DNA from: Megalonaias nervosa
Lineage: Eukaryota; Mollusca; Bivalvia; Unionida; Unionidae
Assembly: GCA_016617855.1 (NCBI GenBank)
Contig: JAECUM010009381.1
Location: forward strand, 1-64,000
Direction: 5' to 3'
Length of the DNA stretch: 64,000 nucleotides
A program made the translations under genes and the position numbers. Below, one piece after another: positions 36,001 through 51,000 of the stretch; position 1 is the stretch's first letter, and each line of letters begins with the position of its first letter. The notes beneath the pieces are model-generated. The model did no database searches. It saw only the letters and a list, made by a program, of their open reading frames with translations, and was not told the origin of the DNA.

Positions 36001-39000
36001 TATTTTACCCCTTGCAGGCACTGAAATGAGAGACTTCAGTAAAGAACAAAATGATCAGAATCAACCTAAAAATAAAGTTTAGATAATTTGTTCCTGCAGT
36101 TATCCTACAATAATGAAAAACTGAATGATTGAGAACATTCTAAGTATTATGCAACTGAATCAATGAAGTCTCTTTGATGAGCTCATATCACAAGCAATTA
36201 GGAAAATTTATTTATCCATTTTACTACATTAAATATGGGAATTACCAGGGCCAGATAAAAATATAAACCTCCTGTTTTTCTCTCCTTGAATATTCAAGAA
36301 CATTTTCCAACAAGTTCAAACATTCTGACACCAAATTAATTGGACAGGATAATTTATAAACTCACAGTTTTGAGCAATTTTATAACTTTCTCTTTATTAC
36401 GGGCTTAGAATTTTAAGAATTCTCCAGCTCATTTTTCATGAGTAGAAAGACTCTCGAGTATATGACTTTAAAACTAAAATCTTTCTGCAGATAAAAGTAA
36501 TTTTAATTATGCAATACAAACCTGCTGATTTAAAAAAAAAAGACCCAATATGCAGTAATAGCCTTGACCTCATGGAACCTACCCCCCCCACAACCCAACA
36601 TAATTCCAGTATAATACCATAGACAACTTCTGACGACAAGAATATCACCCTTCATCGACTTGGACTGACACTCAAAGGACAAAAGAACAGGTAGAATGCA
36701 GGACTCAGTAGTAACAGTAGCATATATTACACTAGAAGAATTAATTAGTCTGCCACCCCACCCCTACCCCCTCTTGAAACTACATTTGCTGAATTTGAAA
36801 GCCTGATGGGAGGCTGATGGCCTAAGATAAGTTATCAGAGTGAACTTACCATTGCTGACAGTAGGGTACTCAACTTCCGACAGGGGGATGACTTCACAAC
36901 TTACTGGGAAGATACAATTGTCTTGAAGCATAAATGTCCTCACTCTGGTATGACATTCACTGAAGGTTAAGTGGAGTGAAACTGCCAGGATGTGTCTTTC
37001 ACAGTATCATCCGAAGAAGAATGATTAAAAAAGGCCCAAGATGCAGCAATAGCCCTTAGCTCATGGGATTCCCTTGAAGGTTCACGAGGAGGTTCAGATA
37101 ACAACCAAAGAACACAAGAGGTTCCACCAAACAATTCGGAAAGTTTTGAGTCCAACCATATGGTGCCTGATAAAGAACTCAGAGTACTGGAGAGAGTTGC
37201 TATATAGCCCTTAATGGTGGATAGTGAGAAATCTTTTCTTCAAAGAGAAAAAAGAAGAAAATCTGCAACTGCAGTTAAACAGAAGCAGTTAGAATCAATG
37301 CAATTCCTTCTTTACCAACTGCAGAAAATTCTCCACCTGGACTCATAAACATGGAAATTGGCTGCCTTCTAACCTGAGTGATGCATTTGGCAACAGTGCC
37401 TGATAACGGGATTTGGCAGTTGAATTGTTTGATATGATCCAGGCATGAAGGTAGAGAATTTGAGAAGTGTTGTGTGACAGGGTCCCCCTGTGCAGCTACA
37501 GCTGATCCATCATCCAACTGATCAAGGAGACTGTTTAGCCATGATTGTTGGGGTAGCTGGGGTACTATCAGGATGATCCATGACTTGGAATCTGTTAAGA
37601 ACCTGAGGTATTATTCTAAACGGTGGGAAAGTATAGGCATAGAATCAATCCCACCTCAGACCAAGAGCATCTGCTACCCATTACCTCTGGTCTGGGACTT
37701 GAAAGACATAAAGAGAGATCTTGTTGTTTTGACCTCTTTGTGAACAACCCTACCATTGGAAAATATGTCTCTGCTACTCACTGGACAGACTATCTTCCAA
37801 AATATTGATTTTTCCCATAATGTAGTGGACTTTGAAAGTGATCTCTGAAGATGTCTAGTGGCAGAGGAAACAGACTTCCAAATAGAGAGAAGTGGCATAA
37901 GTGCCCACTTGACATCGAAGGTACACTGTGATTGCTGTCATTTCTGTAGCAACCACGATTCAGTGATATGGCTGACACACCCTTAAAGTGATAGATAAAC
38001 AAACTTCTAAACTGATTGTGTGAAAGGAAGATTCTTCCATAGACTACAGACGCTGCAGGACTACATTCTCAAGCTCTAAGTGAGCTCCCCAGCTTTCCAA
38101 GGGTACTAAATATGTTGCTGCATCCCAAGTCCCAACAAGAAAGAGTCTGAAGCAGGCAGAAAACAAAGTCTTCTCATCCAGTCTTGCCATGAGAGAAAGT
38201 ACTTGTGGGATTCTGTAGGAACAAACATAACTGTCCCTTGATAGGTGCAAACATCCATCCCCACATAAATAAATTCTGAGAAAGGATTAGGTCCGACTTC
38301 TGATTTCTGCTTAGAAAAAAAGAGGAGTCACAGTCTCCCAACATAGAAATATGACCTTCAGAAGGGGAAACTTTAAGGAAATTGTTCAACCAATCATCCA
38401 AGTGCTGGAGGATGTGAACCTCTAATGAACTTGCTATTGGACCCATCAGCGTGGTGAAGGCTCTAGGTGCACAAGTTAGACTGAAAAGAACAGTCTGAAA
38501 CTGAAGGATCTCCTGTCCCCATACAAAAAAACAAGAATTTCCTGTGGGCTGGGAGGATAGGGAGGGGAAGATAGGTTATCATGGAGATCATTGGAGACTG
38601 CCAAGTTGTCTGGTGCAATGACATTCCTCTCTGACCCTCATTTATTGTGGAAAGAACCCATACATCATCCATGAAGGTCCAACCAAGCCTCTGGGTAAAA
38701 GGCCCAATCTGGCACCTACTGGAATGTTCAGAAGAGGGAAACTTGGCAGGAGCTGGTGCCAATCCCTAAAACAATGAACAAAGAAACCCTGCCAAAAATC
38801 AGCATGAGGCTATGGTTACCAAAGTACAAGTCATCAGTTCCAAATCCTTGCAAAACTTAATGAGGTGACAAGTGTAGGTCCTGGCCAACATTTCTATTTG
38901 GGAACCACTAACATTTAAGGTGGGCAGCTTAAGGGGCCAAGTAGGTTAATGGACCCTGTAACTGGAGGCTGAAACCAGAAACCAAAGCATAAAAGAGGGG

Positions 39001-42000
39001 GCAAGCAAACCTTTCTGCTGTCTGGGTGCCTCTGGGCCTCAAGACAACTGAGTTACACCATCATTGTTTGAGGGAGCGCTATGAAGTCCAATTTAAGCTG
39101 TACAACAAAGAGCTTCTCCTAACTGGAGAGGATCCTAACATCCAATGATCCGAAGGGTTTTGGACGTATTTGAGGAAAGCAGGCAGTAGCTCTTATTTAC
39201 TACCTTGTCAAAGGTCCACACATACTCCTCCTCCATCACTTGACTTGAACAGTGGAATCCCAAAAGAGAAACGTCAGACATGTCTGGTTCTTCTTGAAAC
39301 TCATTTGTATCAACCAAAATTAACATTATCATTCTGTCTTGCCTCTCACAGTGAGACAGGACTATTTCATCTCCCTCCTTAGAGAAGGGGAACTTATGAC
39401 TGAGTGTTTGAAAACCCATCTCTTCCCATGGATTGGGTGGGGAAATGAACCTAAACCATTGTTCCTCAAAAGGGATTGATGATTTCCTCTTGATGCAAGA
39501 GGTAGATAAGGAGGCTGGGGGAGATGAGTTTGAACTACTGTGTGCCCAGTCCATCAAACCATGGAGCCATGGCAAGTTATCTATGTTGTCATGGTAGGAA
39601 AAGGAGACATGGCTGACTCACCACCAGGTGGAAGGAGTCACAAAGTTATGTTGGGACTGAATTGGAACATCAAGGAAGGGTGCTGACCTAATTTCATTCC
39701 CAAGATGGGTCCCCAAAGGGATTGAAGAGAGGAATATGTGGGTATCGAACAGAAGACAGTTGCGCAATGTTCAGCATTTAGTGCTCATTGACCAAAGACA
39801 AAAATGACAGATTATGTTCTGTGCTGATCACCAATCCTGTGATTGGCACCTGGTACCTGGTGACAAACATTTGGTAATTATCACTTGGGACATTACCTGG
39901 TGCCCAGTGCCAGCGCCTGGTAACCTGTGACAGACTTTATACAATCTCACTAAACACATTACCCAGTACCAGTGACTGGAACAGACCTGCTGTGACTTTC
40001 ACTTGACACACTAAACAGTACCTGGTTGCCAGTGCCCAGTTACCAAGCAAAGAAGGGTTAGATAATGTAGACCTTACTGTGGAGTCCATGTTCATGGAAT
40101 TTGTCTCTGATGAATAAGATCCTCTGAATTTAAATATGGGTATACTCAAACATGAAGACAGTGCTTCCCTTGTGTCAGGAAGGTTAGTGTTACTCCTCAA
40201 TGATGGCAATTTTCCTCCACTGAGAAGTGTTAAGGATCCCACCCTCGCAGAAGCAGACAACCTCCTTTGTGGTTTCTTACATATTTTTAAAGAAAAATTT
40301 CCACATTTTTTCCAGGCTTTTTCTTGGATGCAACTTTTTGGGAAGGTTCACTTATGACACTTACTGAACAGAATCAAAATATTTTCACTTAAAAAATGAG
40401 CATTTTAAAATCAAAAGCTGCTTCTGTTTTTTGACTTACCCAAAACATCTGAATTAGAGATACAACCTTTTACTAAACCATATGTTACATTTGCTGTGTT
40501 CACAGCATATGTTGATATGAAGAAAAGAAAGGGTTATTTTAAATTTAGACACTGTTTGAGGAAACTTTTTGAGAAATTTAATGAAGCTGGGACCAGGTGT
40601 ACATGGAGTAAGCTTCAACAGTCATAATGTTCCATACTGGCTGTGCCAGACACTTTTTCCATGTCACATGTTGGGATCAAGACATGAACCTTCAGGAAAC
40701 TGATATCTGTAGTGAGTTTTAGTTTCAAAGAGGCATGTTTTCTTCATGAGACATGTTTTGATGCTACACCAAATGTAGTTCATATTTAAAGGTGTGATAG
40801 AATGAACCTTGAAAAATTACTTTAAATTCATCATTTATCTGGCATTTAATAACCAATTTATTTGTCACAGTCGGGCAGTGTGTACACATCCAAATGATGT
40901 TGAACAAAAGTGTATGTATGTTAGATAAAAGTGCTCATATTCTGTCCAAAAGACAAATTTCTAATGGCTATTGAGTATTATACACTGCAGAATCACATCA
41001 GCTGCAGTGAAGTTGAACATGAAATTTCCAAATATCAGATTTCATCAAAGTTTGTTCAATGAAAGTTGCATTTTTATGACCATCAATATAACAAGGAAAG
41101 CAACATTACCTTTTTGTCACAATTTAATCAGAAACAAATTTTATAGATAACAAGTCCAAGTAAGGGCCCAAGGTGGTCAAGTGGTCTAAGGCACTCACCT
41201 CACTCACACATCTCATCTCTGTCCATGTGTGAATGGGTGTGTGAGAAATGTGACCATGTATAGCCTATCAGGTACTGAAAAATAGCATTAAAGGTCACAA
41301 AACCAAGCTAAACCTCACAAAGTCATAAATTTTGTATCTTAAGTTGGAAAAATATTCTCCTGGAAACACACAAATGGAACATTCAATACATTCAGGCATT
41401 TACATGCTTGCTGTTATGATGGCTATATTGGGCATCAGATCGGCACCATTTTCATTCAGGACCAACTAGACATAATAATAATTCTGGTCGATATGACTTT
41501 TCACCTAGGAGGAGTAGCGATTACATGATTTTCAAGATGGTCATTTGTGGCGACCATACTAAATGTCAGATCAGCACAATTTTCATTGTAAGTCTTATGG
41601 TGAAAACACCATGATGATATAACCATCCATTCAGAAGAAATTATGGTAACAAGTTTTTCAAGAAGACTAGGTGGTCTGAGTGACAACATTATAATTTAGG
41701 ATCAGGCAATATACTAAAGAGTCTTCTGGAGGAAACTACATGTCCACTGCATTCTGTTCAGAAGGAGCAGAGATTAAATAAATGTCGAGATGGCTACCAT
41801 GCTGGCATCAGATCACCTCCATGTTCATTTAGCATTAACTAGGCATCAGAGGAATTTTTTTTAGTGGAAATCCCATTTTGATATGACTCTCTATTTAGTA
41901 GTAATGAATGGCCATAGTGGATATCTGAGCAGCACCATTTTCAAGTAGGACCAAGTAAGAATTCTTCTAGTGAACAACTCATGACAATCTTGTTCCGTTC

Positions 42001-45000
42001 AAGATGCAGTTACTTCACTATAACATCATTTTCAAGATGGCTGTCATGGTGGCTATATTGGACGTCACATTAGCAACATTTTCATTTAGGACCAACAAGA
42101 CATCATAATGGTCATCCATTTAAAACTAGTGGTGCCAAGATTTTCAAGATGGTCACTGTGGTGGCAAAATTTATATCTGAGCAGTGCCATTTTCATTTAG
42201 GATCAAGACAACTTTGAGATGAATATGCATTTGTAAAGTTTTGTTGCAATCTTCCAAGAGGTTTACAAGTAGTAATATGAAATTTGTGCTAATAGATGGA
42301 TGTATGACAGACAACAGATGATCCCATTAAATGTTATCATCTATGATCAGTCGAACTAAAAACTGAAAGCCTATTATGCCAGGATGCTTCCTATCAAATC
42401 TGGTCAAATTCTATTTAGTGATTTTTGAACTAGTTTCAAGTATTTTCTATTTTTAGTAATGGCAGTATTATTGGACAAAAGATTAGCATCCATTACATAG
42501 CTGCCAACCCCCAAGTACAAAAATACTGACTGCTTAAGACAAAAATACTGATTTTCAGAAAAAAAATACTGATTTTTAAAATTTTAATGTATATGTAACT
42601 ATTTACAACATCTACAACCATCAGTAAAATAGGACAGTATCTTAATTATTAATGTCAAAGATGCAAATGTTGTACTCTTGCACCTTCTGAAATGGACACC
42701 CTGTTCAATTCGGGTGCCCATTTAGAAGGTGAAAGAGAGCAACAAACGCTCAGACACTGGCTGTTTATAGGAGCCTTTTCCATACCTTGTTTTTTTCTCA
42801 ATCATTATCAGTTCCAATGTACCATCTTTTATTGATGGTCTCAATTCAGTGTGATTTTCTTACTGAACTGTTTTCATCCTAGCACACAAGTAATCCTTTG
42901 CGATTTTAATGAATTGCCAGCAACACTACTAACTGAAAGAGGAAGGTTTATTTCTAAAAGAAATATAATAAACCAAATTTGAATGAATTGCATCAAGGTT
43001 CTGGTATTTATATTTGTAAGTTCAGGCTGAGCTGTTGATGATGAAGCAGCAAGCTGATGTTTATTAGCTTTTTCATGCTCTTGAATGTCAAGGGCATCTC
43101 CATGCCCAACAGCGAAATCACATTACACAATTTACAAAATGTAAAGTTTTCTCCTTTACTAGATGGTTTCACAAATCCTAACATGATCGCACAACTGACC
43201 TTCCAATTCTCTTTCTTCCCTGCAGAAAATTCTGAATATTCTGCTTTCCTTTTTGACATGATTAGAAGCTGAATATTACGAAGATGAGATACAGTGACAG
43301 CAGCAATTGTTTGTGCAATCCAATATGGTGGTTAAAGATAGGCATGGTAGTCTTAATTTCAAATGAACCAATCACATTTTAGAACTCTATTCCTATATAC
43401 ATGCAATACATTTCTATCAGAATGGAACTGAGTGCCCATTCTAAACAGAAAATTGCAAGGAAATTTTTTATTATTTTTTTAAATTAAAAAATGTATTTTA
43501 AGCAAGAAAAACGTACACCTGTATTCAGGTCCAAAATACAAGACAAATACAGGAAAACTGGGACACTTGGCAGCTATGCCATTAAACAAATTTCAATGGC
43601 CCCATGTCACAATGCTGCTGTAATGTGTTCAAATTGATCAAGTAGTTTCTGAGAACAAGCTGTAAATAACAACTATGAACAGACAATAGATGGCTGACAA
43701 CACACAATGGATTATGGACCTTATCATAACTTCACTTGGCCTTATGACCAGGTAAGCTACAAATTTGATGAATACCTGATGCATTCAATGTTTCTTTTAT
43801 GGGTATCCAGAATAGGTGCTGAATATACAGATGCAAAATTGAAGACTTTATTAAATTGTTACCTTTCAAAATCTGCTTCTGAAGCGAGTTAGGATGACAA
43901 AACAACCGTAACTTTACCTCTTGGGTATTTTTTCCAGACAGGGAGAGGGCTAATTAAGTGGTTAGAATTTGTGCCTAATCCTACTGTATCATATTGTGAC
44001 AATAAAATACGATCAAACTAAACTGAAAAATGCACCTTTAATGGAGTAAACCCTGAGGAAATTTAATACATATAAATTATGATAACAATTTCACAGCAAA
44101 TAATGTGCTTCTTTCGTACTGGATATTCAATAGCAGGTATTCTACTATTTTTCAAGACAGGTCCTGCAGTCGATGTAACTGGAAATTCTTCAGTGTACAA
44201 GGATGAAACTGTGAAATTATAAAATGTCACACACACTGTTAATTCACGCAAATTGACAAAGAAAAGATACTTAAACATAAAAATACCTCATTAGTTCAAA
44301 GTCCACACTAGGGGGCCAACTCAAACAAAAAGTCATCCTCGAATCATTTTATCTAAACAGGCTGCAAAAGTGAAGTTCAATTTGCAACGCACTGATTTCA
44401 TGACATTTACCATCACCCCATTTGGTTTTAATACAATGCATTAATAATCAAAATAAATGCTGACTTTTGTGTTGATTTTCCTTCAAAAAGAAAGGTGGAA
44501 AGTTGGAACAAAAAGTTCTATGCTTTCTGATTAATTTTGGTGCAAGTTTGATAATCAGAAAATCTGCCATGATTCTTGAAAAAAAATTATGCAAAATTGT
44601 GTATTATGACTTGGTGTACACATCTACTGTAGGTCCAGCATTGTCCTGCATTTCATAATATCAATGTATGAAAAGAGCACTTCTACTATGAAAACTGTTT
44701 CAACAACAACCTGTTTTCAAGGTTGCCATTTGATGTTACACAACGACTACAGTGAAGCCAAAAAAAAAAAGAAACATTTTAATATTTTTATAAAGTTTTA
44801 ATAGTACTTCATCAATATTTTTAACAAGTTTTAATAGTACTTCTTCAGTTTTTTAATGATCTGACAAGAAAATCATGGAAAAACAAGTTAAATTGACTAT
44901 TTTGAACATTATACATTTATAACTTTCTACACACACCTCTTCATATTTGCACATTACCCTGAGTGGAAAGAGAAGTCATTTCACCCAAATATTAGAATCC

Positions 45001-48000
45001 AGCATATCCCTGTTAAATATGGGCCAAGGCTACCCTGACTCTAGATCTCTTGCAAACATGATATAGCAAATTCTGTCAGCAGAGTAAAGGTTATTGATTT
45101 TTTTTTTAAAGTTCTGATTTGCAAATTTTTATACTAAAATTGGGAAAAATTGACATTTGTTGGCACTGGCAAAAACATGTCCAGAAACGTCCCTGAATAG
45201 CTATGAAAAATGAGAATTTAGGAAAAAAATTAACACTTTGACATATACCATCAATACTGTTTGCCTCAATATAATATATTCTTCCTGCAGCTTACTGAAC
45301 AAGAGCCCCTTGAAGGGACTGCTGCTCTACTGGCCAAATAGAATTTCTAAAAATCTTTGATAAGTCTCTTTCTTCTGTCCGTTACTCTTTTCAACTGCAG
45401 AGTAATGAAACCATCTCTGAAACTGGCATCATTAAAGGTATTCTGTAGATATAACCACAAACTGGGTTTGATAAAAATCAATTCATACTAAGGAACCATG
45501 GTGGATCAGTAACTAAAAGGGTTTGGGGTTGAATCCTACCACTGGACAAGCCTGGGTTGATTGCCATGGTATGTCTGAAATTTCAGCTGAGATTTCTTTG
45601 ACAGGTGTGTTTGGAAAAAAAAGAGACACTCATCTCTAACCATCAGGAAGATTTCATTCTAAATGTGATTAATGTTACAAAAGTGTAGCATCCACATGCA
45701 GTGTTTATTATATGTTGTTTACATGATAATTATAGGAGACGGATACATTCTCACTCCTTCTCAAACAATTATATGGATAAAAATAAGTGCTTTCAAATCA
45801 TTCTCAGAAGTCTGCTAATCAAGTGTTTTGATGAATGTTCCTGAATTCAAGATGTTTAGATTATATTTGTTAATGCAGAAGTGGAAGCAGATGAGAGTGG
45901 GGACAACACACTGCAGAAAAATAGGCAGTGTGAAATCACTGATATTTATGGAATACTTCAGTCAGTGACTCATTTTTACCTTCTGTTTTAACTGATGAAA
46001 ATTAAATTAATGCAGTTCTATTATTGGATGTTTCATTTTTCAGTTGTGTAACCTAAGGATCTCTCTTCCTTAAAATTTTATTTACAAACCTTTTTCTCCT
46101 TATCCATTTATCTGACTATATACATGCATGTCTGTTTTTTGCTTTTCCGGCATCTAAATTCCTCCTCTCTGTCTACATATATTATTTACATATATATTTT
46201 TTATAACTTTAAATATTGGCTTATGGTTTTTAGGTGCCCACAAAAGACATAACAAATATATTGTGATTCCTTAAAATATCCCATATTTTATTTCATCTTA
46301 ATTTTTTCAATCATGATGGGACTTAGCAGCAAGATCAAGTTTCCCAAGAGCAAGTTCATTTTTCCAGTCAGCTTGCCCTGGGCCATTTTTCATCAGCTTG
46401 CCCTTGTATAAAATTTGCAAATCCCTGTATAGCGAGAGTAAATTTTCAATATGCAACTATGGTGGCCATGTTGCAGGTCAGATCAGCACCATTTTCATTT
46501 AGTACCAACTCTACATCATCAGAAGTCTTTCAGTGATGACTGCATTTTAATATGACCATCCATTCAGAAAAATAAGCAATAAAAAGATTTGTAGGTGAGT
46601 CACAATGGTGGCCATAGTGGATGTCACATAAGCACCAACCATTTTCAGTTAGAAACAATTAAAAACCTTACACACCCATTTTGATATGATCTTTTATTTT
46701 GAAGGAGTAGTGAAAAAATGTTCAAGTTGGCTGCCATGGTGGCCATACTAGACATTGGGCTGTATGCATGTGAAGTTTATTGGCAATCATCACAGCTATT
46801 TATGAGCAGTGGTGATAACAAGATTGTGCTAATGGATGGATGAATAGTCAACATCTAGTTCTTCCACAACAAGAAGAAAACAATAACTCACTGGTTTTCA
46901 TAATGTACACATCTGAGTACAGAGCTAAAGATTTAAAAGTAGTAGTCAAGTGAAGCAGAAATAGTGGTTCAGGAGAGACTTACAGGTACAGACTGCAGAT
47001 GCTAAAAGATTGACATATTTAAACTTAACCTCAATTACAACATTCTTGCATATGAGACAGATGAATGTGTTTGCTGAATTGACTGGTAAACTGGGCTCAT
47101 TTATGTACTTACATGATCCCAAATATGGCCTGCAATCTGGTCTATCTGTATAGCAATGGTGCGATGTTCTCCTGAATAATGGACATACAACCATGTACAA
47201 AGGAGGATTAGGAACACAAACAGCACAAAGTTCAACAGGCTGGCAAGTGACTCCAAACCAACTAAACTCAAGAGTCCTGCTAAAATATAGGCTACCATCA
47301 TCACAGTGAACAGAACTGCTGGTGTCCTTGCTGCACTGAAAATGTTCTTGCTCTCGTTATGTTTGCAGAAATTTTCATACTGTTCATCAACTTCAACCTG
47401 AAGTTGCTCTGCAAAGGCCTTACTGAATTCTGGTCCACCCATCTTTCGTGCCGAACGAAAGTGATTGAGTGCTTTCTCTTTTATCCTCCTGTGTTCTGCT
47501 TCCAAGTGACTTTCATGAAGATATGGCTTATCCCCACCACATACCTAAAAAAAGGGTGAAGAATTCATAAAAACTTGAGGACTTAAAATACGATCCGAAG
47601 TTGGCCCTAGGTTATTTAAGAGAGCATGGTGCTAAGATCTTCCTATGTGATGTCATCTGCCCCTCTCTGGAATGTACCCTGCCCTCACTTAAGTGTGCTT
47701 CACTGTCAATGGGGGCCATGCTGTCTTAAATCTTTGAAGGTATAGATAGATGAGACAAGTTAACATTTTAAATGAGCAACTTGGGCATCAATTTGGTGCC
47801 ATTACCCCCCCCCCCTTTCACATACAGTGCAAATATTATCCTATTAAGAAGTGACCTTCTACTTGATAAAATTACTCCACAAAGTATCATTACAAGTGGA
47901 TATGTACTTGGCATCCATGCAATCATGCATGCACTTTCCTCCTCAACATACATTCATCAAGGTGCACAGCAAATATTTCCTGAAAGAATAACTTGCTTTC

Positions 48001-51000
48001 TTTTATGGAATTTCTAGCAGTGTCCATTTGTTATCAATTGCTTGATTTGATGATGAAAAGATGCCAGTTTGTGTTTCAAAACTAAAACATACATGTTTAA
48101 ATAACTTGTATATTAAGAATAGGATTAGTGAAAGCACTTTCCAAATATATTTAATATTGTAGATTTTCTTCTGCCAAGATTGCATTATTTCTTGATAAGG
48201 TCAGTTTTAAACCGTAAGTGAACTTATCAATGGGTAATAATGGCAGACATTATTTTGTCAAAGGGGTACCATGTAAGGTCAAAGCTGTTGTTTTTTTAGT
48301 ACATCTTTCGTTTTTGTGAAAATACAACCAAAGACGCAGCAAAGTAAATAATATCAAACCAATAGCCAGCATAATTATAAATACGCAGAGGAATATTAAA
48401 ACTTTAAATCTGCAGTCCTATCTGAGGATTACTGTAATGAAGCTAGAAAGTTGGTGGCTATATTAAGAAACTGTTTCTAGAAATAGATGCACCCATACGG
48501 GATACATGTCACCATATTTCCATATTTATAGTTGGCTGTGTGCCGATTCAGTTATTTTCATGCTTCAGTTCATCATCAATGAATAGCTAAAGTAATTAGT
48601 ACATAGATTACATCACTGTTCTTACAAAATAGGTACAATAGTTAATCCACTGCCACTAGAAAACAACAATTAACTTTTACTGTTAAAAACTTCACCAGAA
48701 AATGGCATTCCAAAACATTCAGAATAAACTCTTTCAACATGCAGTTGTAAAGTTATGGTTACTCATTGGTGACCTATGTGATTTGAATGGTTGAACACAA
48801 TGGTATCAAGACACATGTACATGTGCCTTCATGTGCATCTTGTAGAAGTTGTTTCAGACTAGTTCAAAAATGGTTTGCACTGCCATTTGGTAGTGATGTT
48901 TTAGAAACTGAACAAAATCAAATTTGTTGTTTACTTGAAAGTTGGTTCAGTATTTTTACCTAATTGTGTTTACAATACTATAATCTATGTATTCCTGTCA
49001 GGTAAAATTAATTACATTGTATAGTTTCTGCTGTGAAGTCATACGGTCAGAATAAATTTCATATTTCTTTCCATCCAAACATACACACTTTCAAGTATGA
49101 ATGCACTGCATATGAATAAGATACAGTCATGTACTTACAAAATGTTTTTATATTATACATACAACACAGCGAATTTTGTACTTGAAGATAAAGTAATGCT
49201 ACACGTTAAATGCAAATATGCATAATGAGAAATAGAGGGCACAGTTCAAATATGAGAACAAAAGCACATACACATACAATATATATATTGGCATTGTGGC
49301 CACTTCTCCCAAGCGCCAATCTCACTTCTCCCTAATCTGTCTAAAAGGAGAACTCACTTCTCCCTACATTTCAAGTCTAGTTGACCTCTGCAAGAATACC
49401 ACAAATGTCACATGATATACCCATCTCATACCTTATCCCAACTTATGACCCTGACCTCTGAACAAGAGACTTGACTTGTGCAATGACAAGGTGTGGGCCT
49501 TGGAAAAGTGTCATCAAAATGTCTGTAGGGGTTAAAGGGTAACAAGCTGGATAAGGAAATAGGGCATTCAATCTATTATTGCTTATTGTGACAATGACCT
49601 AAGTTGGGTGTATGGCTGTAATTAAGTGAGACACACTCAAGTCAAGGTAGAACCTATCTGACATTTTCTGATTTCTGTTTAAGTGATAATTACATTTATA
49701 TTACAAACATTTTGTGACAAGGTTCTTTTCTTAGTTAAATCTTTATGTCTAAACAACTGTCTCTTACACTACAATCTTCCTCTGTATTACGACTCTATGT
49801 CTTAAACTAAGTAACAGAAAGAAGCAAAACCAGAAAGTTTTGTAAAATTCAACAAACAATTTATTTTTCAAGAATACAAAGTGAAAATTCAAAAATACAC
49901 ATACAGTATTGTGAATTAAATCCCAAATAATCCTAAATGTTCTATCACAAATCCAAATGTAAATAATTTTCCGAATGAAACTCCATTACTTTTGAATGTC
50001 CTGATGTACCAAGAGTCTTAAATGTCTTGATGTACCAATAGTCTGGAATGTGTTGATGTACCAAATCTTGTCTAAGTTGCTGTATGAACTGTCTTGATGT
50101 ATCACAATGATCGAATCCATAATATCTTTGATTGAATTCACAATAATCCCGAAGTAGAATTTTAGTCCAAAAAGTCAATGAGCTCTTTCTAATTCCAATG
50201 AATAATTTAAATAATCATTCCTCTCAAATCATATATGGACACATATGAATATATGAGCATCCATTCTTGGGGAGTAATGACAGAAAGATTTTCAAGACAG
50301 TCATCATGGCAGCCATACTGGCTGTGCAACTTGTACAATTTTCATAAAGGACCAACTAGATATCATAAGAAGCCAACTGGTGAAAACCCCATGATGATGC
50401 AACCATCCATTTGGGAAAAGAAGAGATAACAATATTTTCATGATGGCCACAACAAGGTCCATACTGAGGATCAATATGCATAATGTTTATTTGGGACCAA
50501 ACAGACACCATAAGAACTCTTATGATGATTTTGTATTTAAGAGCTATGGTTATAACAAGAGTTTCAGGATGGCCATCATGGTGGTTATACTGGATGGTCG
50601 GATCAGCATCATTTTAATTTAAGACCAACAAGCCAATATAAGTCTTCTATAGTATTCGCACACCATCCCGTTTGTTTGTACCAATTTTAAAAATAAGGGC
50701 TACAAGAATATAAAAATACAGAAAATTAGTCATTTCATTCATTGATTTGCAAGTTCTACTTGATTGTTGGCAGGGGTCCCAAACAATGTCAACATGTTGG
50801 AGTTTCTTTAATAATACAGTCACCATATTTGCATGGGTAAGTCTCTGTTTTCATTCAACAGATGTGAAATAGTTCACCGTCTTTGATAATCTCAATTCTG
50901 TAAATTTTGGAGTTGTATCTCTTTGAATGTATATATACAAGAGTTTGTTCTTTTCATTAGTTCCATTTATTTTAGAAATATTAAAACTAGACATTGCAAA

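Larger units (their letters stand above)
36430..40360 (-). mobile_element. DIRS-like tyrosine-recombinase retrotransposon, decayed
   Basis: On the minus strand the order is Gag-like region (40.35-39.1 kb), reverse transcriptase (38.75-38.2 kb), RNase H (38.2-37.6 kb) and tyrosine recombinase N-terminal part (37.4-36.9 kb). This is the layout of DIRS/Ngaro-type elements, which integrate with a tyrosine recombinase instead of an integrase. Diagnostic motifs are ILQHLDDWL in RT, SWGAHLE and NILEDSLS in RNase H, and the SRW...SLSTIKGY-like core-binding segment of the recombinase. All parts are in several frames with stops. A diverged partial copy of the recombinase end lies at about 36,660-36,525. 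Orientation matches the atlastin gene it sits in. Confidence 0.7.
33016..47112 (-). other. Atlastin intron 3 (14.1 kb), transposon-filled
   Basis: The donor is CAT|GTAAGT at 47,112 and the acceptor ends at 33,016. It holds a 35-bp minisatellite, a diverged direct duplication, a DIRS-like element in the same orientation as the gene, two SINE remnants, composite repeats and a BED-finger DNA transposon. No further atlastin exon was recognised inside it. Confidence 0.75.
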
